A stretch of 64,000 nucleotides of DNA, taken from contig NZ_JAAATY010000005.1 of assembly GCF_013280595.1 (NCBI RefSeq), positions 124,001 to 188,000 on the forward strand, given 5' to 3'. The notes under the pieces are model-generated. The model had not been told where the DNA came from and made no database searches. It saw only the letters and a program-made list of their open reading frames with translations. The translations under genes were made by a program, and so were the position numbers. Within the stretch, counting starts at the first letter, position 1. Every line of letters starts with the position of its first letter. Shown piece by piece: positions 1 to 7,597 of the stretch. This stretch comes from Kibdelosporangium persicum (GTDB lineage Bacteria; Actinomycetota; Actinomycetes; Mycobacteriales; Pseudonocardiaceae).

Positions 1-653
1 CCTTCGTCCGCCGGGCGGTCGAACTGGGCGTCCGGCGCGTGGTGTTGTTGTCCGGCAGAGGAGTCGACACTCCCGGGTACGGCAGTGCGGACAACGCCCT
101 GGGTAACACCCATGTCCTCGGCGAGCAGGCCGTGCGGGCACTGGACGTCGACTGGACGATTCTGCGGCCCGGCTGGTTCGCCCAGAACTTCAGCGAGGGG
201 TTCTTCGCCCCGGCCGTGCAGGCGGGTGAGATCCGCGTGCCCGCGGGCGACGGCGCCGCCACCTTCGTCGACGCGGAGGACATCGCCGCCGTGGCGGTCG
301 CGGCGCTCACCGAAGACAAGCACGGAGGCGAAATTTACGAACTGTCCGGGCCGCGCGCGTTGACGATGGCCGAAGCGGCGGCCGAGATCTCGGCGGCGAG
401 CGGCAGGCAGGTGCGCTACGTGCCGCTCACGCCGGAACAGTACGTCGCCGAGGCCGTCGAGCAAGGCATGTCGCCCGAGGAAGCTGCGGCGTTCGGCGAG
501 GTCTACGACGCGCTTCGCCGCGGACTGGACGCGCACGTGTCCGACGGCGTCGAACGCGCGCTCGGCCGCCGGCCCCGCGACTTCAGCGACTTCGCGAAGA
601 GCACGTGGCTTGCCGTCCCGCTCCCTCTACGGGACGACAAGCCTTCCACGTGA
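1..653 (+). CDS. NmrA-like NAD(P)-binding protein, 5'-truncated
   Basis: The reading frame is open from base 3 through the left edge, so the N-terminal Rossmann part (GxxGxxG) lies outside the window. What remains matches the C-terminal two thirds of atypical short-chain dehydrogenases of the NmrA/SDF type: a conserved 'TILRPGWFAQNF' substrate-pocket segment, then 'AEDIAAVAVAAL' and a 'YELSGPRALT' segment typical of these proteins. Family members bind NAD(P)H as redox sensors or reduce quinones or other small molecules; the substrate cannot be told here. A full-length relative with the same C-terminal layout is at 8969-9754. It converges on the anti-sigma gene, with a strong hairpin between them. 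Confidence 0.8.
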   Translation, partial: FVRRAVELGVRRVVLLSGRGVDTPGYGSADNALGNTHVLGEQAVRALDVDWTILRPGWFAQNFSEGFFAPAVQAGEIRVPAGDGAATFVDAEDIAAVAVAALTEDKHGGEIYELSGPRALTMAEAAAEISAASGRQVRYVPLTPEQYVAEAVEQGMSPEEAAAFGEVYDALRRGLDAHVSDGVERALGRRPRDFSDFAKSTWLAVPLPLRDDKPST

Positions 654-669
654 CCGGGAAACATCCGGC

Positions 670-700
670 TCGCCGTCCCGCCCCCGACGCGGGACGGCGA
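670..700. terminator. Bidirectional terminator-like hairpin
   Basis: A perfect 12-bp stem (TCGCCGTCCCGC with GCGGGACGGCGA) around a 7-nt loop lies between the convergent NmrA-like gene and the anti-sigma gene. There is no clear U tract, as is common in actinomycetes. Confidence 0.6.
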
Positions 701-705
701 ACCCG

Positions 706-1407
706 TCAGACCGTCGCGCTGACGTACTGCTTCCCGGTGGTGGTCTCCACGATCACCCCGGCCACATCGGCGGCCGGGATCAGCGCCGAACCGTCCAAAG
801 TGGTGCCGTCGGCCTTCTCCTTGTCCGGCACGACCCAGCTGCCCGCGGACTCGTGCCTGCCGTCCTTGCTGACGATGATCAACCGGCATTGCTCGCCCGC
901 CGGAATCCCGCTGACCGCGGCGTTGACCCGGACCCAGCCCGAGGCCGGGGTGATCCGGGCGACGATCCGGGCGCCGGTCGTGCCGTCGGTCGCGCTGGCG
1001 AACCGCACGCCAGGCGGCTGGGTCGCGGCCGTCGTCGGCGTCGCGGACGGTTCCGTGTCCGAAGTGGACTGACCAACCAACACGCCGCCACCGGCCAGCA
1101 CCGCACCGGCGACTACCGCGGCGGCAACGGTGAGAAACCGGCTCCGGCGGCGCACGGCGGTCGATTCCGCACGCATCCGGCGCAGGGTCCGTTGCAGGAC
1201 CAGGTCCGCGTCCTCCGGATACCCCTCCAGCAACGCCTCCGGCGGAACCTCGCCGAGGAACTCCCGCATCTCCCGCAACGTGTCCGCCTCCCGCCGGCAG
1301 TCCTCGCATCCGGCGATGTGCTGTTCCACCTCAGCGGCCTGGCCCGGCGCCAGCTGACCGGCGACGTAGGCGTCGATGTCCACGTGCTGCTGCTCGGACG
1401 TGCTCAT
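706..1407 (-). CDS. Membrane anti-sigma factor (zinc-finger type)
   Basis: The 233-residue protein starts with a cytoplasmic zinc-binding anti-sigma domain: His30, Cys34 and Cys37 form the HxxxCxxC signature of ZAS-type anti-sigma factors. One membrane segment follows at about 91-112, then a roughly 120-residue extracytoplasmic domain rich in Ala/Thr at its start. By family knowledge it holds the partner ECF sigma factor inactive until an envelope or redox signal releases it. Its start ATG overlaps the stop of the sigma gene (ATGA), so the two are translationally coupled, the usual sigma/anti-sigma order. Confidence 0.9.
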   Translation of the reverse strand: MSTSEQQHVDIDAYVAGQLAPGQAAEVEQHIAGCEDCRREADTLREMREFLGEVPPEALLEGYPEDADLVLQRTLRRMRAESTAVRRRSRFLTVAAAVVAGAVLAGGGVLVGQSTSDTEPSATPTTAATQPPGVRFASATDGTTGARIVARITPASGWVRVNAAVSGIPAGEQCRLIIVSKDGRHESAGSWVVPDKEKADGTTLDGSALIPAADVAGVIVETTTGKQYVSATV

Positions 1408-1952
1408 CAGGCCACTCCTTCCATGTCGGCGCCGCGCGCGGAGAACAGGTCACGTAGGGCTCGTAGGGCGTAGTAGGACCGCGATTTCACCGTTCCCGGC
1501 GGGATGCCGAGTGTTTCCGCGGTCTCGCTGACGCTCTGCCCACGGACGTAGATCTCGACGAGCACCGACCGGTGCACGTCCGGCAGCTGCTCCAAGGCGT
1601 CGAGCACCACCAGGGAGTTGACCACCTTGTCGGCGTGGTCGCGTTCCACCGGACCGGTGGTCGGCGACTCGGCGACCTCCTTGGGCCGGGCGTTCTTGGC
1701 CCGCACCCCGTCCAGGACGAGGTTGCGCACCACGGTCAGCAACCAGCCACGCACCGACCCTTTGCCGTTGACCAGCGCCTCCGGGTGTTTCCACGCCCGG
1801 ATCAGCGCTTCCTGCACGACATCCTCGGCCGTGGCCCGGTCGTTGGCCAGCCGCGTCGCGTACGCGAGCATGGCCCGGCCGTGTTCCTCGAACAACCTCC
1901 GGACCAACGCCTCGTCGGCGACTTGGCGGTGACGAGCACTCACCCCGCCCAT
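1407..1952 (-). CDS. ECF-family RNA polymerase sigma factor
   Basis: The protein has the two domains of extracytoplasmic-function sigma factors: a sigma-2 region near the start ('DRATAEDVVQEALIRAW') that binds core RNA polymerase and the -10 element, and a sigma-4 helix-turn-helix near the end ('SVSETAETLGIPPGTVKSR') that reads the -35 element. The frame is open further upstream, but a GGAGGTG ribosome binding site at 1960-1966 sits 7 nt before the ATG at 1952, which fixes this start and gives about 181 residues. It is coupled to its anti-sigma partner by a 4-nt overlap. The divergent DUF1996 gene may be part of its regulon, but no paired promoter motif was established. Confidence 0.92.
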   Translation of the reverse strand: MGGVSARHRQVADEALVRRLFEEHGRAMLAYATRLANDRATAEDVVQEALIRAWKHPEALVNGKGSVRGWLLTVVRNLVLDGVRAKNARPKEVAESPTTGPVERDHADKVVNSLVVLDALEQLPDVHRSVLVEIYVRGQSVSETAETLGIPPGTVKSRSYYALRALRDLFSARGADMEGVA

Positions 1953-2024
1953 CCGTTCACACCTCCACGGCCTCAAGTTCCCGACCAACACGGCCGCGGA
2001 CCCGAAACGGCTCACTCGAATTTA

Positions 2025-2040
2025 TGTGATGCGCATCACA
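2025..2040. promoter_or_regulatory. CRP-like 16-bp perfect palindrome
   Basis: TGTGATGCGCATCACA is a perfect palindrome that matches the CRP/FNR-family half-site pattern TGTGA-N6-TCACA. It lies between the ECF sigma gene and the divergent DUF1996 gene and overlaps the most upstream possible start codons of the latter. That suggests either a repressor site over the start or a true start further downstream (ATG at 2050 or 2086). Confidence 0.55.
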
Positions 2041-2985
2041 TCACGCCGTATGCGAATATCAGGCGTGCCGTTACGGACCGCTTTTATGACCGCGCTGTGC
2101 ACTGCCGCCGCTCTCACGTCCGCCTGCCACAGCGAATCAGGCGATTCGGACTACATCGAGATCGGCCAGGTGCCCGAAGTGCCCGCGCGGCCGAACGTCG
2201 GCACCTGGCAGACCACTTGTGGCAACAACGAGAACGGGCACCGCAACGCCGACAACGTGGTGGCCCAGCCGCAACTGCCCAACGGCGCTCATCACGTGCA
2301 CGAGTACGTCGGAAATCTTTCGACCGACGCGTTCTCGACCAATGACACACTGGCGAACGCGGCGACAACTTGCCAATTCGGTGACAAGTCCACGTATTAC
2401 TGGCCGGTACTCAGGCTGATCGAAGAACGCGGCCACGACGAGCACGCGCCCGGCGGCGGAATACACGGCAACCACGGCAGAATCCTCGGCCCCGAGTCGG
2501 TGCTGATCCAGTTCCGCGGCAACCCGAGGAGCAACGTCGTCGCCATGCCGCGGTTCCTGCGCGCGATCACCGGCAACCCGGTCGCGGTCTCCCAGCAGGG
2601 CGAACACGCCGAACGGGTCCAGTGGACGTGTTCCGGCGCCCGCGACCGCGTCACGAACCGGTATCCGCGTTGCCCGGAAGGCCAGCGGGTGGTCCGGGTG
2701 TTCGACTTCCCGAGTTGCTGGGACGGCAGGAACACCGACAGCCAGACGCATCGGACGCACCTGGAGTTCCCCGTCGACGACGCCTGCAAGGTCGGCACGT
2801 TTCCGGTTCCGCAACTGCACATCGAGGTCGCGTACGCGGTCCCGCCCGGCGCGCGGTACGCCATCGACTCGTTCCCGGAAGAGGGCCGCGAGCCGATCAC
2901 CGACCACGCCATGTTCATCGGCGTGCTGCCCGAGCAGCTCATGGCGCAGGCCGTCACCTGCGTCAACAGTGGCAGGCAGTGCTGA
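2026..2985 (+). CDS. Secreted DUF1996 protein
   Basis: After an N-terminal export signal (basic residues, then a hydrophobic stretch up to 'AALTSAC') the protein carries the DUF1996 domain: an early 'HHVHEYVGN' motif, a central 'DFPSCWDGRN' motif and a late 'PQLHIEVAYAV' segment. The Cys in 'TSAC' could be lipid-modified, although -3 is Thr instead of the usual Leu. DUF1996 proteins are found in actinomycetes and fungi; their function is unknown, and conserved His, Asp and Cys residues suggest a secreted metal- or carbohydrate-interacting role. No ribosome binding site is visible before the GTG/ATG at 2026/2029, and a CRP-like palindrome overlaps it, so the start may be at 2050 or 2086. Confidence 0.85.
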   Translation: MMRITSRRMRISGVPLRTAFMTALCTAAALTSACHSESGDSDYIEIGQVPEVPARPNVGTWQTTCGNNENGHRNADNVVAQPQLPNGAHHVHEYVGNLSTDAFSTNDTLANAATTCQFGDKSTYYWPVLRLIEERGHDEHAPGGGIHGNHGRILGPESVLIQFRGNPRSNVVAMPRFLRAITGNPVAVSQQGEHAERVQWTCSGARDRVTNRYPRCPEGQRVVRVFDFPSCWDGRNTDSQTHRTHLEFPVDDACKVGTFPVPQLHIEVAYAVPPGARYAIDSFPEEGREPITDHAMFIGVLPEQLMAQAVTCVNSGRQC

Positions 2986-3093
2986 GGAGAACTCGTTCAA
3001 GATTTTTGTGAACCTGACGGCGCCCAGTTCCGTGTCTGCCGCGAACGGGTCGGCCGCAGGCAGCCGTCCCCCGCCCTTCTGGAGGGGATTCCC

Positions 3094-3909
3094 GTGGCGC
3101 GCAGTCAATCCGCTGTCCTCGCCGCCGTAATGGCGGTCGGGCTCACGGCGTGTACTTCGGAACCGGAGCAGCAATCCACGGCTCTGGCTGTCGAGGACAA
3201 GGGCGCCGCCGCGTCGTCCGCCTCCGCACCGCTGTTGTTGTACGGCACCGCGCGGCAGTACAACGTGTCGCCGGACAGCACGGACTGGTTGCAGTTGCGG
3301 GCATCGCGGGCGGGCAGGCTGAACTCCGTGGTCGTCGACAGCGCCGGGATGACCTTGTACCGCTTCGACAAGGACGCTTCGCAGCCGTCGGCGTCGACCT
3401 GCGACGGCGACTGCGCGGCGGCGTGGCCACCGTTGACCGTCGCCCCGAGGGGCCGGATCTTCCTCGACAGGCTGGCGAAGAGCGATATCGGTGTGATCAC
3501 CCGGAATGACGGCACGCTCCAGGTCACGATCGGCGGCTGGCCGGTCTACCGAAACGCCAAGGACAAGCAGCCCGGCGACACGTTCGGCCAGGCTGTGAGC
3601 GGTACGTGGTTCGGCGTCACGCCCAACGGCGAGAAGGCAGGCGCCGCCGGACCGGCGTCTCCGTTGTCGGCGGAGAAGGTGACGCTGTACGACAGCCCGA
3701 ATCTCGTCGAGCCCGCGCAGGACGTCACCGGTGACGGGTGCCAGAACCTGGACCGGCCGGGCGTGGCTTCCTCGGTCTCGGCGCCCGGCTGGATCACGCT
3801 GTGGTCGGAGCGCGACTGCAAGGGCAAGGCGTTGCAGATCAAGGGGAACATCCCGGATCTGGCCAGTGCCCGGTTCGACGACAGGGCGGCTTCGGTGTCT
3901 TTCGGCTGA
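3094..3909 (+). CDS. Secreted-repeat lipoprotein (SCO0930-like)
   Basis: The GTG start has an SD (GGAGG) 8 nt upstream. Residues 1-20 form a lipoprotein signal ending in 'VGLTAC', a good lipobox. Two copies of the secreted-repeat unit follow (about 85-125 and 140-180), each with a 'L(Y)RFDKD'- or 'WPVYRNAKDKQPG'-type segment, and the first with a Cys pair in 'TCDGDCAAAWPPL'. This is the COG4315 lipoprotein family. The last ~55 residues ('WITLWSERDCKGKALQI...') look like a beta/gamma-crystallin or I36-type module, an uncommon addition for the family. Function unknown; the extracellular copper- or electron-transfer roles suggested for some relatives are not shown here. It is on the same strand as the DUF1996 gene, about 110 bp away. 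Confidence 0.8.
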   Translation: MARSQSAVLAAVMAVGLTACTSEPEQQSTALAVEDKGAAASSASAPLLLYGTARQYNVSPDSTDWLQLRASRAGRLNSVVVDSAGMTLYRFDKDASQPSASTCDGDCAAAWPPLTVAPRGRIFLDRLAKSDIGVITRNDGTLQVTIGGWPVYRNAKDKQPGDTFGQAVSGTWFGVTPNGEKAGAAGPASPLSAEKVTLYDSPNLVEPAQDVTGDGCQNLDRPGVASSVSAPGWITLWSERDCKGKALQIKGNIPDLASARFDDRAASVSFG

Positions 3910-3940
3910 GGCCCGGCTTTCGCCGCTTCGCGTTCGTCAC

Positions 3941-4828
3941 TCAGTTCAGCGTGACCAGGGCGTGGATCGGGAAGTGGTCCGAGGGGATCTGGCCGCCCGC
4001 GGCGAACGTGTTGATCGCGGCGAAGGTCGTGCTGGCGCCCCTGGTGAGGATCCAGTCGATCCGGCTGCCGCCCGGCCGGATGCCGCGATAGCCGTGGTAG
4101 GTCGAATACAACGGGGACAGGCGTTGGCGGGCCGCGAGCCAGGAGTCCGCGAAACCGCCTTCGGTGACCAGCACGTGGTAGCTGCGCGACCGGGTCGCCG
4201 GGTCGTTGAAGTCTCCGATCAGCAGGACCGGCAGTCCGGGCGCGAATTCGGTGACCCGTTCGCGGACCAGGTAGGCACTGCGGACGCTCGCTTCCTCGGA
4301 GTGGTTGTCGAAGTGGGTGTTGACCGTGACGAACTCGCGGCCGGTGCGCAGGTCCCGGAACCGGCCCCAGGTCACCATCCGCGGCACGGTGTTGCCCCAC
4401 GACTTCGAGCCGATCACCTCGGGCGTGTCGGAAAGCCAGAAGTGGTGTGACTCCAGCGCCTTCACTCGCCGGGAGTCGTAGAAGACCGCGGCGAACTCGT
4501 CGCGGTCGCCGCCTTCCCGGCCGACGCCGATCCACTCGTAGTACGACGGCAGGTCACGGTCGATGTCCCGCAGTTGCCGGTACAGGCCTTCCTGGGTTCC
4601 CAGGATCGTCGGCAGTTCCCGGTTGAGCAGCTCGGCCATCACCGGGCGGCGCTGTGCCCACGAGTTCGGCTTCTGGTCCGAGGCGAACCGGAGGTTGTAG
4701 GACATGACGTGCAGCGCGTCGCCTTGCGCCGGACCGATCACCGGTGACGGGTCGGCGTCCGCCGTGCCCATCAACACGGCGAAGCTGATCCCCAAGGTCG
4801 CGATCAGCCCGGCGATCCTCCTGGACAC
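3941..4828 (-). CDS. Secreted endonuclease/exonuclease/phosphatase-family hydrolase
   Basis: The protein has a signal peptide ending near residue 26 ('GTADADP') and all motifs of the metal-dependent EEP fold in order: 'VMSYNLR' with the catalytic Asn, 'GTQEG' with the metal-binding Glu, 'VNTHFDN', 'IGDFND', 'RIDWIL' and the terminal 'SDHFPI' with the catalytic His. Family members cleave phosphodiesters in DNA, inositol phosphates or sphingomyelin. Exported actinomycete copies of about 300 residues are usually annotated simply as EEP-family proteins. It is transcribed away from the MarR gene side and converges with the lipoprotein gene. Confidence 0.88.
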   Translation of the reverse strand: MSRRIAGLIATLGISFAVLMGTADADPSPVIGPAQGDALHVMSYNLRFASDQKPNSWAQRRPVMAELLNRELPTILGTQEGLYRQLRDIDRDLPSYYEWIGVGREGGDRDEFAAVFYDSRRVKALESHHFWLSDTPEVIGSKSWGNTVPRMVTWGRFRDLRTGREFVTVNTHFDNHSEEASVRSAYLVRERVTEFAPGLPVLLIGDFNDPATRSRSYHVLVTEGGFADSWLAARQRLSPLYSTYHGYRGIRPGGSRIDWILTRGASTTFAAINTFAAGGQIPSDHFPIHALVTLN

Positions 4829-4849
4829 TCCCCCACCGCCCCATTCGCC

Positions 4850-5320
4850 TCAGCCCTGCCGTTTGCATTCCGAGTACAGCCGCTCCGCCACGGCGACGAG
4901 CTGCTTGCCGACCGGGCCGATCAGGTCCGGGTCCATCAGATCGACGACACGCTTGCGGACACTGGCCAGATGGGTGGGATAGGCCGACCGCAGCCGTTGC
5001 AGACCCGGTGGTGTCAGGACGGCGTTGTACCCCCGGCCGTCCGAGTCGGTGCGGCGCTTCTCCACCAGGCCCCTGGACCGCAGGTTGTCCACCACCCTGG
5101 GGATCCGGCTCGCGGACAACGCGGTGGCGGTCGCCAGGTCGGCCATCCGCAGCTGCTGGTTCTCCGCCTCGGACAGGTGCATCAGCACCGAGTAGTCGGT
5201 CAGCGACAGCCCGGTGTCGCGTAGCAGGTCGTCGTCGAGGGCACGGGGAAGCGAGACCATCAACCGCGCGAGCGCCCGCCACAGGGCCTCTTCCCGCGCG
5301 GTCAACGGCAGATCGGTCAT
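4850..5320 (-). CDS. MarR-family transcriptional regulator
   Basis: The 156 residues contain the winged helix-turn-helix of the MarR family: 'LSLTDYSVLMHL', the recognition helix in 'ALSASRIPRVVDNLRSRGLVEKRR' and the beta-wing 'DSDGRGYNAVLTPPG'. Such proteins bind short palindromes as dimers and are released by phenolic or oxidised ligands. A 14-bp palindrome lies 25 bp upstream of the start and is a likely autoregulatory operator. The gene lies downstream of the F420-type oxidoreductase on the same strand with 35 bp between them; the two may be co-regulated. Confidence 0.9.
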   Translation of the reverse strand: MTDLPLTAREEALWRALARLMVSLPRALDDDLLRDTGLSLTDYSVLMHLSEAENQQLRMADLATATALSASRIPRVVDNLRSRGLVEKRRTDSDGRGYNAVLTPPGLQRLRSAYPTHLASVRKRVVDLMDPDLIGPVGKQLVAVAERLYSECKRQG

Positions 5321-5344
5321 GACGGGAAGTATAGCGGTTATAGC

Positions 5345-5358
5345 TAAGCGAACGCTTA
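5345..5358. promoter_or_regulatory. Putative MarR operator palindrome
   Basis: TAAGCGAACGCTTA is a perfect inverted repeat (TAAGCG-AA-CGCTTA) set in a locally AT-rich stretch upstream of the MarR gene. It overlaps the stop codon of the preceding oxidoreductase gene, which would place the MarR promoter in that gene's 3' end. Confidence 0.5.
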
Positions 5359-6207
5359 TATTAGCGGCCGGACCTCCTGGCCCACGAACCGAACGAACCC
5401 CTCCGGGTCGGGTTCGTCCGAGGTCGGTTGCAGCACAACGGTGTCCGCACCGGCCTCAGCGAGCTGCCGTACGGCAGCCGCGATGTCCTCCGCCGTGCCC
5501 GCGACGCCTTCGTTGTCCGCTGCCACTCGTTCCGCCGCGCCCTCGCCGGTCGCCGCCGCGAGATAGACGATCACCTGGTGATCATCGGTTCGCCCGGCCG
5601 CCGCGCGGCCTTGGTCAATGAGCTGACGAGCCTGGCGGAGCATGTCGACCGTCGTCGCCGCGGTGAGAAGCGTTCCGTCCGCGACCTCACCGCACAGCTT
5701 GAGCGAACGCGGCCCCGTCGCTCCGGCGATCAACGGCGGCACTGTCGCCGGTGGCCAGTCCAGCGCGACGTCGCGAAGCTTCACGTAGCGTCCGTCGGTG
5801 GTCACCCGCTTGCCCGCGAGCAACGCCCGCATCGCGGTCACGTACTCGCGCAACAGGGTCACCGGCGAGTCGACGCGTGCGCCGACCTGTCCCATCCAGT
5901 CCTGCACGCCATGTCCCAGCGCGAGCAGAGCCCGATCGGGAAACAGCCGGTACAGCGTCGCGGCCTCCATTGTGGTCAGTGCGACGTTCCTGAGCGGGAC
6001 CGGAAGCAGCCCGACGCCCACCTTCAGCCGCTCGGTCCACGCCAGCGCCGCGGCCGCGGTGGCGATGCCGCTTTCGAAGAAGCAGTCCTCCCACACCCAC
6101 AACTGGTCGAGTCCGGACTCCTCAGCCGCACGAACCACACCGCGCAGCCGTTCCGGCGGCGCCTGAGGACGGAAAACCGCACCAAGAGTCGTCACACCTT
6201 GTTTCAT
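5356..6207 (-). CDS. LLM-class F420-dependent oxidoreductase
   Basis: The 283-residue protein resembles bacterial luciferase-like flavin/F420 enzymes: '[12 protein letters not shown]' early on, '[23 protein letters not shown]' for the cofactor-binding barrel strand, '[13 protein letters not shown]' and '[22 protein letters not shown]' near the phosphate site. These enzymes use reduced F420 or FMN to transform small substrates, which cannot be predicted here. The ATG at 6207 is chosen because the longer open frame upstream encodes low-complexity out-of-family sequence and overlaps a P450 remnant. The start ATG overlaps the stop of that remnant (ATGA), so the two genes were once coupled. Confidence 0.87.
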   Translation of the reverse strand: MKQGVTTLGAVFRPQAPPERLRGVVRAAEESGLDQLWVWEDCFFESGIATAAAALAWTERLKVGVGLLPVPLRNVALTTMEAATLYRLFPDRALLALGHGVQDWMGQVGARVDSPVTLLREYVTAMRALLAGKRVTTDGRYVKLRDVALDWPPATVPPLIAGATGPRSLKLCGEVADGTLLTAATTVDMLRQARQLIDQGRAAAGRTDDHQVIVYLAAATGEGAAERVAADNEGVAGTAEDIAAAVRQLAEAGADTVVLQPTSDEPDPEGFVRFVGQEVRPLI

Positions 6208-6344
6208 ACACCACCGGACGGCCCCCAGGTGACAGGCAGCGAGTGCACACCGAAGATCACCATGTCGTCCCGCACGGGCACCTCCCGCGGGTCGACGGCC
6301 AGCCGCAGGTCCGGGAAACGCCGGAACAACCAGGTCGACGTCCG
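6204..6344 (-). pseudogene. Cytochrome P450 C-terminal remnant
   Basis: Read on the minus strand, this stretch encodes about 40 residues ending a P450: '[19 protein letters not shown]' followed by 'GVHSLPVTW', the characteristic end of bacterial class I P450s. An in-frame TGA lies just upstream at 6345-6347 and the heme-binding loop and everything before it are missing. The stop codon overlaps the start of the LLM oxidoreductase, so the intact P450 was probably the upstream gene of that operon. Confidence 0.7.
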
Positions 6345-6400
6345 TCAAGGCCGATCGGGCGGTCCCGGGAACCACTGGCAACGCGCACCACGGCAGCAGG

Positions 6401-6685
6401 CTTCCGGTCGAGGTGATCGCCACCACCCGGCGACCGGGCGAGGACGTCGTCGATCTGCTGGCCAGGGCGTAGGAAGCCGGGATCGGCGACTACCTGTCCG
6501 ACGGGCCGGGCGTGGACGACCCGGAGGAGCTCGACCCGGTCAGTGCCGCGGCGCTGGTCGGCGCGGTCGCCGGTGCCACCCAGACGACGGCGTTGACCGT
6601 GCTGGAACGCGGAGAAGGCCACGAGAAGATGTGGCAGGCGATGCGCCGGGCCATAAACATCGCCCTGCACGGTCTAGGGAAGTAG
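6401..6685 (+). pseudogene. TetR-like C-terminal remnant with internal stop
   Basis: The plus-strand frame encodes a helical sequence resembling the ligand domain end of TetR regulators ('LDPVSAAALVGAVAGATQ', 'MWQAMRRAINIALHGLGK'), with an in-frame TAG at 6470-6472 and no DNA-binding domain upstream. It abuts the P450 remnant in the opposite orientation, as if a divergent tetR-P450 gene pair had lost its central part. Its stop overlaps the 3' end of the next gene. The family assignment is tentative. Confidence 0.45.
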
Positions 6686-7558
6686 CGAGTTGCGGCGTAG
6701 CACGGACACCGCCCAGACCGTCCGGTAGCCACGCCATTCCAACGCGGCTGCCGGTGAATAGCTGGTGAAGTCGACCGTCCAGCCGCCGTCCTCCTGCTGC
6801 TCGCCGGCGAGCCGCGCCAGTTCGGCCGCGATCACCTCGGGCTGGTACAGCCGCCGCGACGGGCTGTCCGGCCACGGCGAGAAGTCCAGCGCCCGCAAGG
6901 TCTCGCCCTCTTTGCCGCCGGCGACCGGCACCAGCCCGTCCGCCGGGACGAACCGGGCCAGGTGGTCGAGCAGGGCCGGGGCCTCCGGATACTTCTCGTA
7001 GGCGGCGTCCAGCAGTTGGACGCAGAAGCACAGCTCGATCGCGAACGGCCGGGTCTCGATCGCACGGATCGCCGCGAAGCAGTACTCGACCGCGCTCCTC
7101 AACCACGGGTGCTCCGCCACGGACGGATCCAGTTCGGCGGCTCGCAGCCCGGCCGTGGTGACGAACGCGGTGCTCTGCAACGCGGACTGCTTCGGATCGG
7201 CCTGCGACCAGAACGGCGCGCACCCCGCGGGGTCCGCGACGGGCAGCGCGAACGGCAGTCCGCCGTCGGGCAAGGCGGTCGCGGCCAGCCAGTCGAACAG
7301 TTCGGCGGTGCGCGGCGTCGGTCCGGCTTCGGCGAACACCTCGAGCGCGTGCAGCGCACCGCCCGGCTGGCTCTCCGGCGCTCGCAGATCCGGTTCCAGG
7401 CCCCAGCCGTATCCACCGTCAGGATTGCGGTACCCGTCGACGGCCGCGAGCACCGCGTTCTTGTCCGTCGTCCCCATGAGCAGTTCGAAACGACGGCGAT
7501 CAAGCACACGGGCATGAGTGGCCATGAACGACGTGGCCCTCGCGATGTCTACAGTCAC
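6674..7558 (-). CDS. Terpene cyclase/prenyltransferase-fold protein
   Basis: The 294-residue protein shows repeats typical of alpha/alpha-toroid proteins: 'YRNPDGGYGWGLEPDLR' near residue 45, 'LPDGGLPFAL' near 97 and 'QQEDGGWTVDF' near 262, which are QW/GG-type turns as in squalene cyclases and prenyltransferase beta subunits. It lacks a DxDD protonation motif and is shorter than true cyclases, so catalysis is doubtful; such short actinomycete proteins are usually annotated as hypothetical or prenyltransferase-like. No operon partner is visible: it lies 39 bp beyond the HAD-Nudix gene on the same strand. Confidence 0.7.
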   Translation of the reverse strand: MTVDIARATSFMATHARVLDRRRFELLMGTTDKNAVLAAVDGYRNPDGGYGWGLEPDLRAPESQPGGALHALEVFAEAGPTPRTAELFDWLAATALPDGGLPFALPVADPAGCAPFWSQADPKQSALQSTAFVTTAGLRAAELDPSVAEHPWLRSAVEYCFAAIRAIETRPFAIELCFCVQLLDAAYEKYPEAPALLDHLARFVPADGLVPVAGGKEGETLRALDFSPWPDSPSRRLYQPEVIAAELARLAGEQQEDGGWTVDFTSYSPAAALEWRGYRTVWAVSVLRRNSLLP

Positions 7559-7597
7559 GCCTTCACCCTCGCACGCCTGTCTTGAACAGATCGGACA

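Noticed and set aside
613-640. Hairpin with CGTCCCG/CGGGACG arms
   Set aside because: It lies within the coding end of the NmrA-like gene; the stronger 12-bp hairpin just downstream is the likelier terminator.
2137-3174. Minus-strand open frame over DUF1996 and lipoprotein genes
   Set aside because: Low-complexity Arg/Gly-rich product without domain, antisense to well-supported genes with clear motifs.
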